Source: Leisingera daeponensis (GTDB lineage: Bacteria > Pseudomonadota > Alphaproteobacteria > Rhodobacterales > Rhodobacteraceae). Taken from it: 64,000 nt of DNA. The position numbers and the translations under genes are program-made. The first letter of the stretch is position 1, and every line of letters starts with the position of its first letter. Location: assembly GCF_019801465.1 (NCBI RefSeq), contig NZ_JAHVJA010000007.1, forward strand, positions 1 to 64,000, written 5' to 3'. Positions 32,801 to 40,878 of the stretch are shown here, in pieces. Below the pieces are notes generated by a model. The model searched no databases. It was not told the DNA's origin and saw only the letters and a program-made list of their open reading frames with translations.

Positions 32801-35197
32801 ATGAAATTCACGCTTTCCTGGCTGAAAGACCACCTCGACACCGATGCTTCGGTGGAGGAGATCACCGAAGCCCTGACCGATCTGGGCCTTGAGGTTGAAG
32901 GGGTCGTCAATCCGGCCGATGCGCTGAAGGACTTTACCCTCGGCTATGTGAAACACGCCGAGAAGCACCCCGACGCCGACAAGCTGCGGGTCTGCAAGGT
33001 GGACACCGACGAGGGCGAAATGCAGATCATCTGCGGCGCCCCGAACGCGCGCGAAGGCATCACCGTGGTGGTCTGCAAGCCGGGCATGTATATCCCCGGC
33101 CTCGACATCACAATCGGCGTCGGCAAGATCCGCGGTATCGAAAGCTTCGGCATGATGGCCTCCGAGCGCGAGCTGGAGCTGTCGGAAGAGCATGACGGCA
33201 TCATCGAGCTGCCCTCGGGCGCGGTCGGCGACAAGTTCGTGGACTGGCTGGCGGAGAACGATCCGGCCAAGGTCGACCCGGTCATCGAGATCGCGATCAC
33301 CCCGAACCGCCCCGATGCGCTGGGTGTCTACGGCATTGCCCGCGACCTGGCGGCACGCGGTCTCGGCACCCTGAAAACCCGCGCGTTTGAGGCGATCCCC
33401 GGCGATTTCGCCAGCCCCATCAAGGTCTCCATCGACGAGGACACGCTGGATGGCTGCCCGCTGTTTGCGGGCCGGGTGATTAAGGGCGTGAAGAACGGCC
33501 CCTCGCCGCAGTGGCTGCAGGACCGGCTGAAGGCGATCGGCCTGCGTCCGATCTCGGCGCTGGTGGACATCACCAACTTCTTCACCTTCGACCAGAACCG
33601 CCCGCTGCATGTGTTTGACGCGGCCAAGGTGTCCGGCGATCTGCGCGTTCACCGCGCGGCTGGCGGCGAGGTGCTGAAGGCGCTCGACGAGAAGGAATAC
33701 ACCTTCGGCGCGGGCCAGATGGTGATTTCCGACGCCAACGGCCCCGAGAGCATCGGCGGCATCATGGGCGGCGAGGCGACCGGCTGCACTGAGGAAACCG
33801 TGGATGTGTTCCTGGAGAGCGCGTTCTGGGATCACGTGCAGATCGCCACGGCGGGCCGCGCGCTGAAGATCAACTCGGACGCACGCTACCGGTTCGAGCG
33901 CGGCGTCGACCCGGAATACACCATCGAGGGCCTGCACCGCGCGACCCAGATGATCCTGGATCTCTGTGGCGGCGAGCCGTCGGAGGTGGTGATCGCGGGC
34001 GATGTGCCGGATCATTCCCGTGCCTACAAGCTGGACGCCGACCGGGTGCAGTCGCTGGTCGGGATGGAGATCCCGGAAAGCGACCAGCGCCAGACCCTGA
34101 CCCGGCTGGGCTTCCGCCTGGAAGGCAATATGGCGCATGTCCCCAGCTGGCGCCCGGATGTGCAGGGCGAGGCCGACCTGGTGGAAGAAGTCGCGCGGAT
34201 TGCCTCGCTGACCAAGCTGGTGGGCAAGCCGCTGCCGCGGCTGACCGACGGCATCCCGAAGCCGGTGATGACCCCTCAGCAGCGCCGCCAGCAGATGGCG
34301 CGCCGCACCTGCGCCAGCCTCGGCTATAATGAGGTCGTCAGCTACAGCTTCATCGACAAGGCCTCTGCGGCGCTGTTCGGCGGCGGTGACGATGCCACCA
34401 TGCTGGCCAACCCGATCTCGTCGGAAATGTCTCACATGCGCCCCGATCTGCTGGCGGGTCTGCTGCAGGCTGCCGCCCGCAACCAGGCGCGCGGCTACAT
34501 GGATCTGGCGCTGTTCGAGGCCGGCCCGGCCTTCACCGGCGGCGAGCCGGGCGAGCAGGTCAATCAGATCGCGGGCCTCTTGGTGGGCCGCACCGGGCCG
34601 AAAGACGTGCATGGCGCCGCGCGCGTGGTGGACCTTTATGATGCCAAGGCCGACGTTGAGGCGGTGCTGGCGGCCATCGGCGCGCCCGCCAAGGTGCAGA
34701 TCCTGCGCGAAGGCGCCGCCTGGTGGCACCCGGGCCGTCATGGCCGCATCTGCTTGGGCCCGAAGAAGACCTTGGGCGTCTTCGGCGAGCTGCACCCGAA
34801 GGTGCTGAAAGCGATGGGCATCAAGGGGGCTGCCGTGGCCTTCACCATTTTCCCGGATGAGGTGCCGCTGCCGCGCAAATCCGGCGCCACTCGCCCGGCG
34901 CTGGCGATCAGCGATCTGCAGGCGGTGGAGCGGGACTTTGCCTTTGTCGTCGACGACAGCGTTGAGGCGCTGACTTTGGTCAACGCGGCGGCCGGTGCCG
35001 ACAAGGCACTGATCGAGGATGTGCGCGTCTTTGATGAGTTCATCGGCGGCTCCCTGGGGGAGGGCAAGAAGTCGCTGGCGATCACCGTGCGGCTGCAGCC
35101 CAGCGACAAGACGCTGAAGGAAAAGGACATCGAGGCGGTGAGCGAGAAGATCATCGCCAAGGTGACCAAGGCGACTGGCGGCACCCTGCGCGGGTAG
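32801..35197 (+). CDS. pheT: Phenylalanine--tRNA ligase beta subunit
   Basis: 798 residues. It starts MKFTLSWLKDHLDTDASVEEI, then the EMAP-like tRNA-binding OB domain (about 39-150: YVKHAEKHPDADKLRVCKVD, IICGAPNAREG), B3/B4 editing domain (ALVDITNFFTFDQNRPLHVFDA, IMGGEATGC), the RVERGVDP-like RFERGVDPEYTIEGL core, B5 (ADRVQSLVG) and the C-terminal ferredoxin-fold anticodon domain (IEDVRVFDEFIGGSLGEGKKS). The beta subunit holds tRNA-Phe and edits mischarged Tyr. The ATG at 32801 follows CCCGACCA rather than a strong ribosome site. Long hairpins and a terminator follow the stop. Confidence 0.97.
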   Translation: MKFTLSWLKDHLDTDASVEEITEALTDLGLEVEGVVNPADALKDFTLGYVKHAEKHPDADKLRVCKVDTDEGEMQIICGAPNAREGITVVVCKPGMYIPGLDITIGVGKIRGIESFGMMASERELELSEEHDGIIELPSGAVGDKFVDWLAENDPAKVDPVIEIAITPNRPDALGVYGIARDLAARGLGTLKTRAFEAIPGDFASPIKVSIDEDTLDGCPLFAGRVIKGVKNGPSPQWLQDRLKAIGLRPISALVDITNFFTFDQNRPLHVFDAAKVSGDLRVHRAAGGEVLKALDEKEYTFGAGQMVISDANGPESIGGIMGGEATGCTEETVDVFLESAFWDHVQIATAGRALKINSDARYRFERGVDPEYTIEGLHRATQMILDLCGGEPSEVVIAGDVPDHSRAYKLDADRVQSLVGMEIPESDQRQTLTRLGFRLEGNMAHVPSWRPDVQGEADLVEEVARIASLTKLVGKPLPRLTDGIPKPVMTPQQRRQQMARRTCASLGYNEVVSYSFIDKASAALFGGGDDATMLANPISSEMSHMRPDLLAGLLQAAARNQARGYMDLALFEAGPAFTGGEPGEQVNQIAGLLVGRTGPKDVHGAARVVDLYDAKADVEAVLAAIGAPAKVQILREGAAWWHPGRHGRICLGPKKTLGVFGELHPKVLKAMGIKGAAVAFTIFPDEVPLPRKSGATRPALAISDLQAVERDFAFVVDDSVEALTLVNAAAGADKALIEDVRVFDEFIGGSLGEGKKSLAITVRLQPSDKTLKEKDIEAVSEKIIAKVTKATGGTLRG

Positions 35198-35206
35198 AGT
35201 TTGGTC

Positions 35207-35286
35207 CAAGGCTTTACTGAAAAGCCTTGGCAAAAGTTTTGAGGAAAACTTTTGGGCGGCCCCCGGTTCCGGGGCCGCCCTTTTCC
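35207..35286 (+). terminator. Tandem hairpins and terminator after pheT
   Basis: Three hairpins follow one another: AAGGCTTTactgAAAAGCCTT, CAAAAGTTTTgaggAAAACTTTTG and the strong GGGCGGCCCC/GGGGCCGCCC stem at 35254-35280 followed by TTTTCC. The last is a standard rho-independent terminator. Confidence 0.9.
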
Positions 35287-35299
35287 TTGCGGCGGCAGA

Positions 35300-36193
35300 T
35301 CAGAACCGCATTTTCAGCCCGGTCAGGTAGTCGGCCAGAACGTCGAACACCAGGCGGATGCGGCGACTGGTGTGCAGTTCGCGGTGCGTAGCCAGCCACA
35401 GCGGAAACTCCAGCGGGGGCAGGTCGTCGAGATCCAGCGGCTCCACATCCGGGCTTTTGCGGGCGATGGCGTCCAGCATCGGCACGATGCCGAACCCCTG
35501 CCGCACCAGTTCCCAGGCCGCCAGGCCGCTGGTGGAGCCGACGGGGAAATTCTCATCGCTCAGACGGATGCCAAGCGGTTTCATGTAGCCCAGGAACTGG
35601 GGAATATCGCCGAAGGACACGAAATCATGGGCACTGAGGTCGGCGCGGCTGCGAGGGGTGCCGCGGCGCTCCAAATAGCTGCGGGCGGCATAGAAGCGGG
35701 CAGTGGTGTCCTGCATCTTGCGGGCAATCAGTTCCGGCTGTTCCGGGCGGACGTGGCGGACCGCAATATCTGCCTCGCGCCGCTGCAGATCGCGGATGTC
35801 GTCCGCCGCAACAATCTCAATCCGCAGCCGCGGTGCCTGCTGGCGCAGCCGCTCCAGAACCCCGGGCAGGATATGGGCTGAGATGCCGTCGCTGGCGGTG
35901 ATGCGCACCAGCCCCTCGATGGTCTGCGCCTGGCCTGTCGCGGCAAGCGCCAGCCCGTCGGCCGCCTCGCCCATCCTGCGGCTGTGGGCCAGCAGCTCCC
36001 GCCCCGCTTCGGTCAGGGCCAGCGACCGGCCCAGCCGTTCGAACAGCAGCACACCCAGCTCCGCCTCCAGCGCTGCAACCTGGCGCGAGAGCGTTGGCTG
36101 GGTGAGGCCAAGCTTGCGTGCCGCTGCTGACAGGGAGCCGGTTTCAGCGGTGGCGAGAAAGGCGCGGATATGGTTCCAGTCGGGGCTGAGCAT
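35300..36193 (-). CDS. LysR family transcriptional regulator
   Basis: 297 residues. The HTH (WNHIRAFLATAETGSLSAAARKLGLTQPTLSRQVAALEAELG) lies at about 5-64, with effector domain segments IEGLVRITASDGISAHILPGVL, DIAVRHVRPEQPELIARK and FDVLADYL near the end. The HTH and 'LTQPTLSRQVAALE' are of the common LysR substrate-binding type used in catabolic control. It is convergent with pheT across the terminator, and divergent from the methyltransferase gene (87 bp between starts), which it might control. No further target can be read. Confidence 0.92.
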   Translation of the reverse strand: MLSPDWNHIRAFLATAETGSLSAAARKLGLTQPTLSRQVAALEAELGVLLFERLGRSLALTEAGRELLAHSRRMGEAADGLALAATGQAQTIEGLVRITASDGISAHILPGVLERLRQQAPRLRIEIVAADDIRDLQRREADIAVRHVRPEQPELIARKMQDTTARFYAARSYLERRGTPRSRADLSAHDFVSFGDIPQFLGYMKPLGIRLSDENFPVGSTSGLAAWELVRQGFGIVPMLDAIARKSPDVEPLDLDDLPPLEFPLWLATHRELHTSRRIRLVFDVLADYLTGLKMRF

Positions 36194-36280
36194 GCAATTA
36201 TGTATATCAGCCCTGCGGATTTCGGCAATTTATCCTTGGTTCTTGCATAGGTAAGGTTTGGCCAGCCAAGGAGACCTGCG

Positions 36281-36916
36281 ATGACCGCCGACGCCCGCTT
36301 TTGGAACAAGATCGCCCCGAAATACGCCAAGTCCAAGATCCGCGACGAAGACGCCTACCGCTATGCGCTGGGGCGGACCCGGTCCTATCTCAACGCGGAG
36401 GATAACGTGCTGGAACTGGGCTGCGGCACCGGCTCCACCGCCATTGAGCTGGCGCGCGGTGTTTCCAAAATCGTCGCAACGGATCTGTCGAAGGCCATGC
36501 TGGAGGTCGGCCGCGAGCGGGCCTGGGATGCTGGCGCCGGTAACGTCGAGTTTCATTGCTGCAGTGCCGGGCAGGCGCCGGAGGGGCCGTTTGATGCGGT
36601 CCTGGCGCATAACCTGTTGCATCTGCTGCCGGATCTGGAGGAGGTTCTGGACGGCGTCGCGGCACGGTTGAAGCCCGGCGGGCTGTTCATCTCCAAGACC
36701 CCTTGTTTGGGTGAGATTCGGGGCAGCTGGAAATACTGGGTGTTTTCGGCCGCCATTCCGCTGATGCGGCTGGCAGGCAAGGCGCCCAGCTATGTGGACT
36801 TCATCGACATCCGCAGGCTGGAGGCGGCAGTGCAGAAGGCGGGGTTCGAGATCATCGAGACCGGCAATTACCCGGCGGACACGCCCGGGCGTTACCTGGT
36901 GGCGCGGCGGCGCTGA
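36281..36916 (+). CDS. Class I SAM-dependent methyltransferase
   Basis: 211 residues. Motif I NVLELGCGTGSTAIELARG binds S-adenosylmethionine, followed by IVATDLSKAMLEVG (motif II acid) and FDAVLAHNLLHLLPDLEEVLDGVAARLKPGGLFISKTP (motifs post-II and III). This resembles small UbiE/Coq5- or BioC-like methyltransferases, but lacks anything that fixes the substrate. A ribosome site AAGGAGACC precedes the ATG. Divergent from the LysR gene, and 47 bp ahead of the phosphoribosyltransferase gene in the same direction. Confidence 0.85.
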   Translation: MTADARFWNKIAPKYAKSKIRDEDAYRYALGRTRSYLNAEDNVLELGCGTGSTAIELARGVSKIVATDLSKAMLEVGRERAWDAGAGNVEFHCCSAGQAPEGPFDAVLAHNLLHLLPDLEEVLDGVAARLKPGGLFISKTPCLGEIRGSWKYWVFSAAIPLMRLAGKAPSYVDFIDIRRLEAAVQKAGFEIIETGNYPADTPGRYLVARRR

Positions 36917-36963
36917 GCTTTGCCTTTTCCCCGCTGGCGCTAGGTTACGGGGTGGAGGCTGAC

Positions 36964-37626
36964 ATGTTTGAGGACCGGATTTCCGCCGGGCTTCAGCTGG
37001 CCGAGAAACTGGCTGAACTGCCGATGACGGATCCCGTGGTGCTGGCGCTGCCGCGGGGCGGAGTGCCTGTGGCTCTGCCCGTCGCGCAGAAATTGCAGGC
37101 CCCGCTGGACCTGATCCTGATCCGCAAGATCGGCATGCCCTCCAACCCGGAGCTGGCCGCAGGTGCCTTGGCCGAAGGCAGCAATCCCATTTTCAACGGC
37201 GCACTGCTGCAGGCCGCCGGCATGAAGCCGGAGGATTTTGCCCCTCAGGTCGCCCAGGCGCGGGAGGAGAATGCCGCCCGCCGCGCCCGGTATTTGAAAG
37301 GGCGTCCTCAGGCCGGTCTGAATGGGCGCACTGCCATCGTTGTGGATGACGGAATTGCCACTGGCGCCACCTTCATGGCAGCGCATTTCTGGCTCAAGGA
37401 ACGCAAGCCAGCCCAGGTGATCCTGGCGGTGCCGGTTGCGCCGCCGGAAGCGGTGGACGAATTGCGCCCCTTGGTAGATACTGTGGTCTGCCTGCTGAGC
37501 CCCAGGGAATTCTGGGCGGTCGGCGCGCATTACAGGGATTTTATGCAAACCAGCGATGACGAGGTCATGGCCGCGCTGGCCGCGGCCCCGGAAGCTGGCG
37601 CAGGAAAGGACAAGACGTGGCATTGA
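36964..37626 (+). CDS. Phosphoribosyltransferase family protein
   Basis: 220 residues. The PRPP-binding loop is IVVDDGIATGATFMAA near 122, and the N-terminal VLALPRGGVPVALPVAQKLQAPLDLILIRKIGMP with NPELAAGALAEG is the form seen in the DUF/erythromycin-esterase-linked group of phosphoribosyltransferase-like proteins rather than in classic purine enzymes. It presumably moves or recognises a phosphoribosyl group in the cytosol; the acceptor is unknown. The start is ATG 36964 behind GGTGGAGGC. The YtoQ gene begins inside its last codons (GTG at 37617), a translational overlap that implies an operon with ytoQ and the GNAT gene. Confidence 0.86.
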   Translation: MFEDRISAGLQLAEKLAELPMTDPVVLALPRGGVPVALPVAQKLQAPLDLILIRKIGMPSNPELAAGALAEGSNPIFNGALLQAAGMKPEDFAPQVAQAREENAARRARYLKGRPQAGLNGRTAIVVDDGIATGATFMAAHFWLKERKPAQVILAVPVAPPEAVDELRPLVDTVVCLLSPREFWAVGAHYRDFMQTSDDEVMAALAAAPEAGAGKDKTWH

Positions 37627-38066
37627 ATGTTTATCTCTCGGGCGAGATCCATACCGACTGGCGGGAGCAGATCGTTGAGGGCGCAAAGGGGCTGGAAGTG
37701 AGCTTCAGCGCTCCGGTCACCGACCATGACGCCAGCGACGATTGCGGCGTGGCGGTGCTGGGCGCCGAGGAAAACAAGTACTGGCACGACCACAAGGGCG
37801 CGATGGTCAACGCGATCCGCACGCGCAAGGGGATTGCGGATGCCGATGTGGTGGTGGTGCGCTTCGGCGATAAATACAAGCAGTGGAACGCGGCGTTTGA
37901 CGCGGGTTATGCCGCGGCATTGGGCAAGTCGATCATCGTGCTCAGCCCGCCGGAACATCAGCATGCGCTGAAAGAGGTGCATGCCGCCGCCCTCGCCGTG
38001 GCAGAGGAGCCGCGCCAGGTGGTCGAGATCCTCACCTACGTGCTGACCGGCAAGCTGCCTGCATGA
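37617..38066 (+). CDS. YtoQ family protein
   Basis: 149 residues: MALNVYLSGEIHTDWREQI, then FSAPVTDHDASDDCGVAVLGAEENKYWHDHKGAMVNAIRTRKGI and VVVRFGDKYKQWNAAFDAGYA, the YtoQ signature. The fold resembles nucleoside 2-deoxyribosyltransferases, and an operon with a phosphoribosyltransferase fits a nucleotide-related role, though none has been shown. The start is a GTG overlapping the previous gene's last ten bases, and its stop overlaps the next ATG (ATGA at 38063-38066), a tight three-gene operon. Confidence 0.9.
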   Translation: MALNVYLSGEIHTDWREQIVEGAKGLEVSFSAPVTDHDASDDCGVAVLGAEENKYWHDHKGAMVNAIRTRKGIADADVVVVRFGDKYKQWNAAFDAGYAAALGKSIIVLSPPEHQHALKEVHAAALAVAEEPRQVVEILTYVLTGKLPA

Positions 38067-38593
38067 CACCCCCAACGCTCGCGACCGGGCGGCTGATCCT
38101 GCGCCCGCATGGGGTGCAGGATTGCCAGGCCGTGGCGGCGCTCTGGGCGGAGCCGGAGGTGGTGCGGTTCATCTCCGGTGCGCCGGCTTCGCCGGAAGAA
38201 AGCTGGACCCGGCTGCTGCGCTATATCGGCCACTGGCAGGCGCTGGGCTATGGCTATTGGGCGGTGACACTGCGCGAAAGCGGCCGTTTCATCGGCGAGG
38301 TGGGCTTCGCCGACTACCAGCGCGGCATGGAGCCGCCGCTGGCGGGCGTGCCGGAAGCGGGCTGGGTGCTGGCACCGGAGGTGCACGGGCAGGGGATTGC
38401 CACCGAAGCTGTTGGGCGCATCCATCAATGGGCGGAAGAAGCGACGGACTGGGCGGAAACCGCCTGCATTTTCGACCCGGCCCATACGGCCTCGCACCAT
38501 GTGGCGCGCAAGCTTGGCTATGCGCCCGCCGTCGAGGCGCTTTACAAGGAAAATCCGACGCTGGTGATGAAACGGCCCATAGCCCGGCGATGA
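38063..38593 (+). CDS. GNAT family N-acetyltransferase
   Basis: 176 residues, RimJ/RimL-like. LATGRLILRPHGVQDCQAVAAL begins the fold, GYWAVTLRESGRFIGEVGF forms the central strands, and GWVLAPEVHGQGIATEAV is the acetyl-CoA pyrophosphate-binding loop (Q/R-x-x-G-x-G/A). ASHHVARKLGYAP is the usual C-terminal end. It acetylates an amine, possibly a protein N terminus or a small molecule. ATG overlaps the YtoQ stop by four bases, so it is the third gene of that operon. Confidence 0.9.
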   Translation: MTPPTLATGRLILRPHGVQDCQAVAALWAEPEVVRFISGAPASPEESWTRLLRYIGHWQALGYGYWAVTLRESGRFIGEVGFADYQRGMEPPLAGVPEAGWVLAPEVHGQGIATEAVGRIHQWAEEATDWAETACIFDPAHTASHHVARKLGYAPAVEALYKENPTLVMKRPIARR

Positions 38594-38713
38594 AGCCGGG
38601 CCGCTAGACAGGGCAATCTGAAATTCCCCGCAGGTTCAACGGCTTGGGGTCAGGCGCCTGCGGGCGGAGCCCGCGCCGCTGCTGGCGCCGTTCAACGGTT
38701 CCTTAACGGGGGC

Positions 38714-38724
38714 AGTGTAACACT
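38714..38724. promoter_or_regulatory. Candidate operator palindrome upstream of the 38.8-kb gene
   Basis: AGTGTAACACT is a perfect 11-nt palindrome 65 bp upstream of the start at 38789. A CACCGC/GGCGGTG hairpin (38754-38777) lies between it and the gene and might influence translation, as no clear ribosome site is seen. Assignment is by symmetry and position only. Confidence 0.3.
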
Positions 38725-38788
38725 ACCGTGATACAGGAAAACAATATGGGCACCGCTCTCCAGCGAGGGCGGTGTTTGGAACTACCTT

Positions 38789-39334
38789 ATGAAGAACCGC
38801 CGCCGGCCTTCAGTGCAAGTGACCCCGCTGATCGAGGATGAGGGGCTGTTCAAACGCGAGGTGCGGGATGTGCCGGTGGAACTGGTGCCGGTATTCAGCC
38901 GCAACAACCGCGGCGATCTGGTGGTGAAGGGCATCGTCAGCCCTGGCGCCGAGATCGAAGTGGTGTTTGCCGGCCGCCGCCTGCGGGAGGCTGCGGGCCT
39001 GGTCGAGCGCATGAAGAACCTGCGGGCGCAGGGCGCGCGTGCGGCCCTGAACGGCCATGAGGCGATGATGCAGATCCGCCAGCTGCGATTGCCGGTGCAG
39101 GTGCGCGGTGCCTGGCGCCTGCGGTTCGAGCCCGATGCCTCCGGCTGGGAGGTCAAGAGCTATCAGCTGATCGCGGCGCAATGGGCCTTTACCGACCTTG
39201 AGGGGTATACCGTGCTGGCTGGCTGGCCGCCGGTCGAACCGGAAGACCGGGTGCAGGACCGCGCCCGCGAAGCGCGGGCCCGGCAGGTGGCCGCCAAGGC
39301 GGCACAGGCAGCCCGCCAGTCCCCGGATGCATGA
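38789..39334 (+). CDS. Hypothetical protein
   Basis: 181 residues, basic at the start (MKNRRRPSVQVTPLIEDEG), with FSRNNRGDLVVKGIVSPGAEIEVVFAGRRLREAAGLVERMKNL, IRQLRLPVQVRGAWRLRFEPDASGWEVKSYQLIAAQWAF, and an Ala/Arg/Gln-rich end (ARQVAAKAAQAARQ). There is no signal peptide or membrane helix. Hydrophobic patterning supports a real, mostly beta N-terminal half and a helical tail, and the reading frame is clean. I do not recognise the family. Upstream of it is a 195-bp gap with a palindrome and hairpin; its own stop merges with the mscS terminator. Confidence 0.7.
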   Translation: MKNRRRPSVQVTPLIEDEGLFKREVRDVPVELVPVFSRNNRGDLVVKGIVSPGAEIEVVFAGRRLREAAGLVERMKNLRAQGARAALNGHEAMMQIRQLRLPVQVRGAWRLRFEPDASGWEVKSYQLIAAQWAFTDLEGYTVLAGWPPVEPEDRVQDRAREARARQVAAKAAQAARQSPDA

Positions 39335-39359
39335 AAACCGCCCCGCCTGAGGCGGGGCG
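39334..39359 (-). terminator. Rho-independent terminator of the mscS-type gene
   Basis: On the minus strand GCCCCGCC (39351-39358) pairs with GGCGGGGC (39340-39347) around a TCA loop, and TTTT follows (AAAA at 39334-39337 of the plus strand). It is 55 bp after the channel gene's stop. Confidence 0.85.
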
Positions 39360-39412
39360 CCAGGCCCGGCGGGATGCGCTGCAGGAAGAGCGCGGGACCG
39401 GGCAGGCGGTGG

Positions 39413-40225
39413 TCAGCCCGCTTTCTGGATTTCCACGGAATGCGGATAAGGGATGGAGATGCCATTGGCGTCAAAGGCCTCCTTCACGCTTTGGGTCAGG
39501 GCGAATTTCAGCTCCCAGTAATCCTCCGCCTTGCACCAGACGCGCGTGGTCAGATCGACCGAACTGGCGCCCAGATTGGTAACACGCACCCAGGGTTCGG
39601 GGTCCTGCAGAACCCGCGGGTCGGCATTGGCCTGCGCAATGATGATCGCCTTGGCGGTTTCGGCGCTGTCGCCGTAGTCGATCCCGAACACCATGTCGAC
39701 GCGGCGGGTGGCATGGTGCGAGAAGTTGGTGATGACAGAGCCCCAGGCCTGGCCGTTGGGCACGATGATCTGCACGTTGTCGGCCGTGGCCAGTTCCGTT
39801 ACGAACAGGTTCACGTCCTTCACCGTGCCCTTGGTGCCGCCGATGTCCACGTACTGGCCGATCTTGTAGGGCCGGAAAAGGATCAGCATGAAGCCGGCCG
39901 CCAGATCGCTGAGGGTGCCCTGCAGCGCCAGGCCGATGGCCAGGGTGGCCGCGCCCAGCATGGCGACCAGGCTTGTGGCTTCGATTCCGAAGATATTGAG
40001 GACCGCGACCAGCACCACAGCCAGCAGCGCCCAGCGGATCATGCTGGCGGCGAAATTGCCGAGCGTCGGGTCGATCTGCGGGGTCTTGTTGATGCGGTTG
40101 CGCACCGCGGTGCTGATCCAGCCGGTGGCGATCCAGCCGAGGATCAGAACCACAAGCGCTTTCACGCCCGCAACCAGCAGCGGCCACAGCGCACCGGCCT
40201 GTTCAATCAGGTGTTCCATAAACAT
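39413..40225 (-). CDS. MscS-family mechanosensitive ion channel
   Basis: 270 residues. Three membrane helices in the N-terminal third (LLVAGVKALVVLILGWIATGW; WALLAVVLVAVLNIFG; TLAIGLALQGTLSDLAAGFMLILFRPYKIGQYV, where the Gly/Ala-rich TM3 lines the pore). The cytoplasmic part carries TVKDVNLFVTELATADNVQIIVPNGQAWGSVITNFS, the MscS beta domain, and a mixed C-terminal region. It opens under membrane tension to release solutes after osmotic downshock. The ATG at 40219 or 40225 may start it. It lies 72 bp downstream of mscL on the same strand, so the two osmotic safety channels form a pair. Confidence 0.92.
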   Translation of the reverse strand: MFMEHLIEQAGALWPLLVAGVKALVVLILGWIATGWISTAVRNRINKTPQIDPTLGNFAASMIRWALLAVVLVAVLNIFGIEATSLVAMLGAATLAIGLALQGTLSDLAAGFMLILFRPYKIGQYVDIGGTKGTVKDVNLFVTELATADNVQIIVPNGQAWGSVITNFSHHATRRVDMVFGIDYGDSAETAKAIIIAQANADPRVLQDPEPWVRVTNLGASSVDLTTRVWCKAEDYWELKFALTQSVKEAFDANGISIPYPHSVEIQKAG

Positions 40226-40297
40226 TCTGTCCCTTCAAAATGCGCAAAGGAGCGGAAGCCCGCCCCTCTGCAATCATGTGACGCCGCAGGTCCGGCG

Positions 40298-40729
40298 TTA
40301 TTTTTTCAGCGAGTCGCGGATTTCAAGCAGCACGTCAAGCTCGGTCGGGCCCGCGGGCGCTTCTTCTGCCGGGGTGTCCTCCTTGCGCTGCATCGCGTCG
40401 CGGGCGCGGTTCACGGATTTCACCAGCAGGAACACCACCCAGGCAATGATCAGGAAATTGATCACGGCCATCAGGAAGGAGCCGTAGGCAAAGACGGAGG
40501 CCCCGGCCTCGCGTGCAGCTTCCAGTGAGCTGTAGCTGGTGCCGTCGCCGCCCAGAACAACAAAGTTGTTGGTGAAATCCACTCCGCCGGTGAACAGGCC
40601 GATGATCGGGTTGATCAGGTCATCGACCATGGATTTCACAATGGCCGTAAAGGCGGCGCCGATGATGATCCCCACCGCCATGTCCATCACATTGCCCTTG
40701 GCAATGAAGGCCTTGAACTCGTCCAGCAT
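40298..40729 (-). CDS. mscL: Large-conductance mechanosensitive channel
   Basis: 143 residues. [45 protein letters not shown] is the signature TM1 with its Gly/Ala pore face, and [28 protein letters not shown] is TM2. The C-terminal helix ([15 protein letters not shown]) forms the cytoplasmic bundle. A pentameric channel that opens at near-lytic tension. It precedes an mscS-type gene 72 bp downstream; the pair is likely co-transcribed. Confidence 0.96.
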   Translation of the reverse strand: MLDEFKAFIAKGNVMDMAVGIIIGAAFTAIVKSMVDDLINPIIGLFTGGVDFTNNFVVLGGDGTSYSSLEAAREAGASVFAYGSFLMAVINFLIIAWVVFLLVKSVNRARDAMQRKEDTPAEEAPAGPTELDVLLEIRDSLKK

Positions 40730-40848
40730 ATCCGTTTCCTTTCCATCCCTGTCGCATTGTTATGCGCAGCAGGCTAGGAGCGGCGTTTCAACCTGTAAAC
40801 GGGGAATATGCGGTCTGTAACGGCATGCCGGCGGGGCCGCAGGGTGGA

Positions 40849-40870
40849 GGGGCGGCCATCAGGCCGCCCC
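40849..40870. terminator. Hairpin between mscL and the acidic protein gene
   Basis: GGGGCGGCC (40849-40857) and GGCCGCCCC (40862-40870) form a perfect 9-bp stem with an ATCA loop. There is no T run on either strand, but its position just after the acidic protein gene's stop (40879) suggests transcript ending or 3' protection. Confidence 0.5.
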
Positions 40871-40878
40871 GCGGGGCT

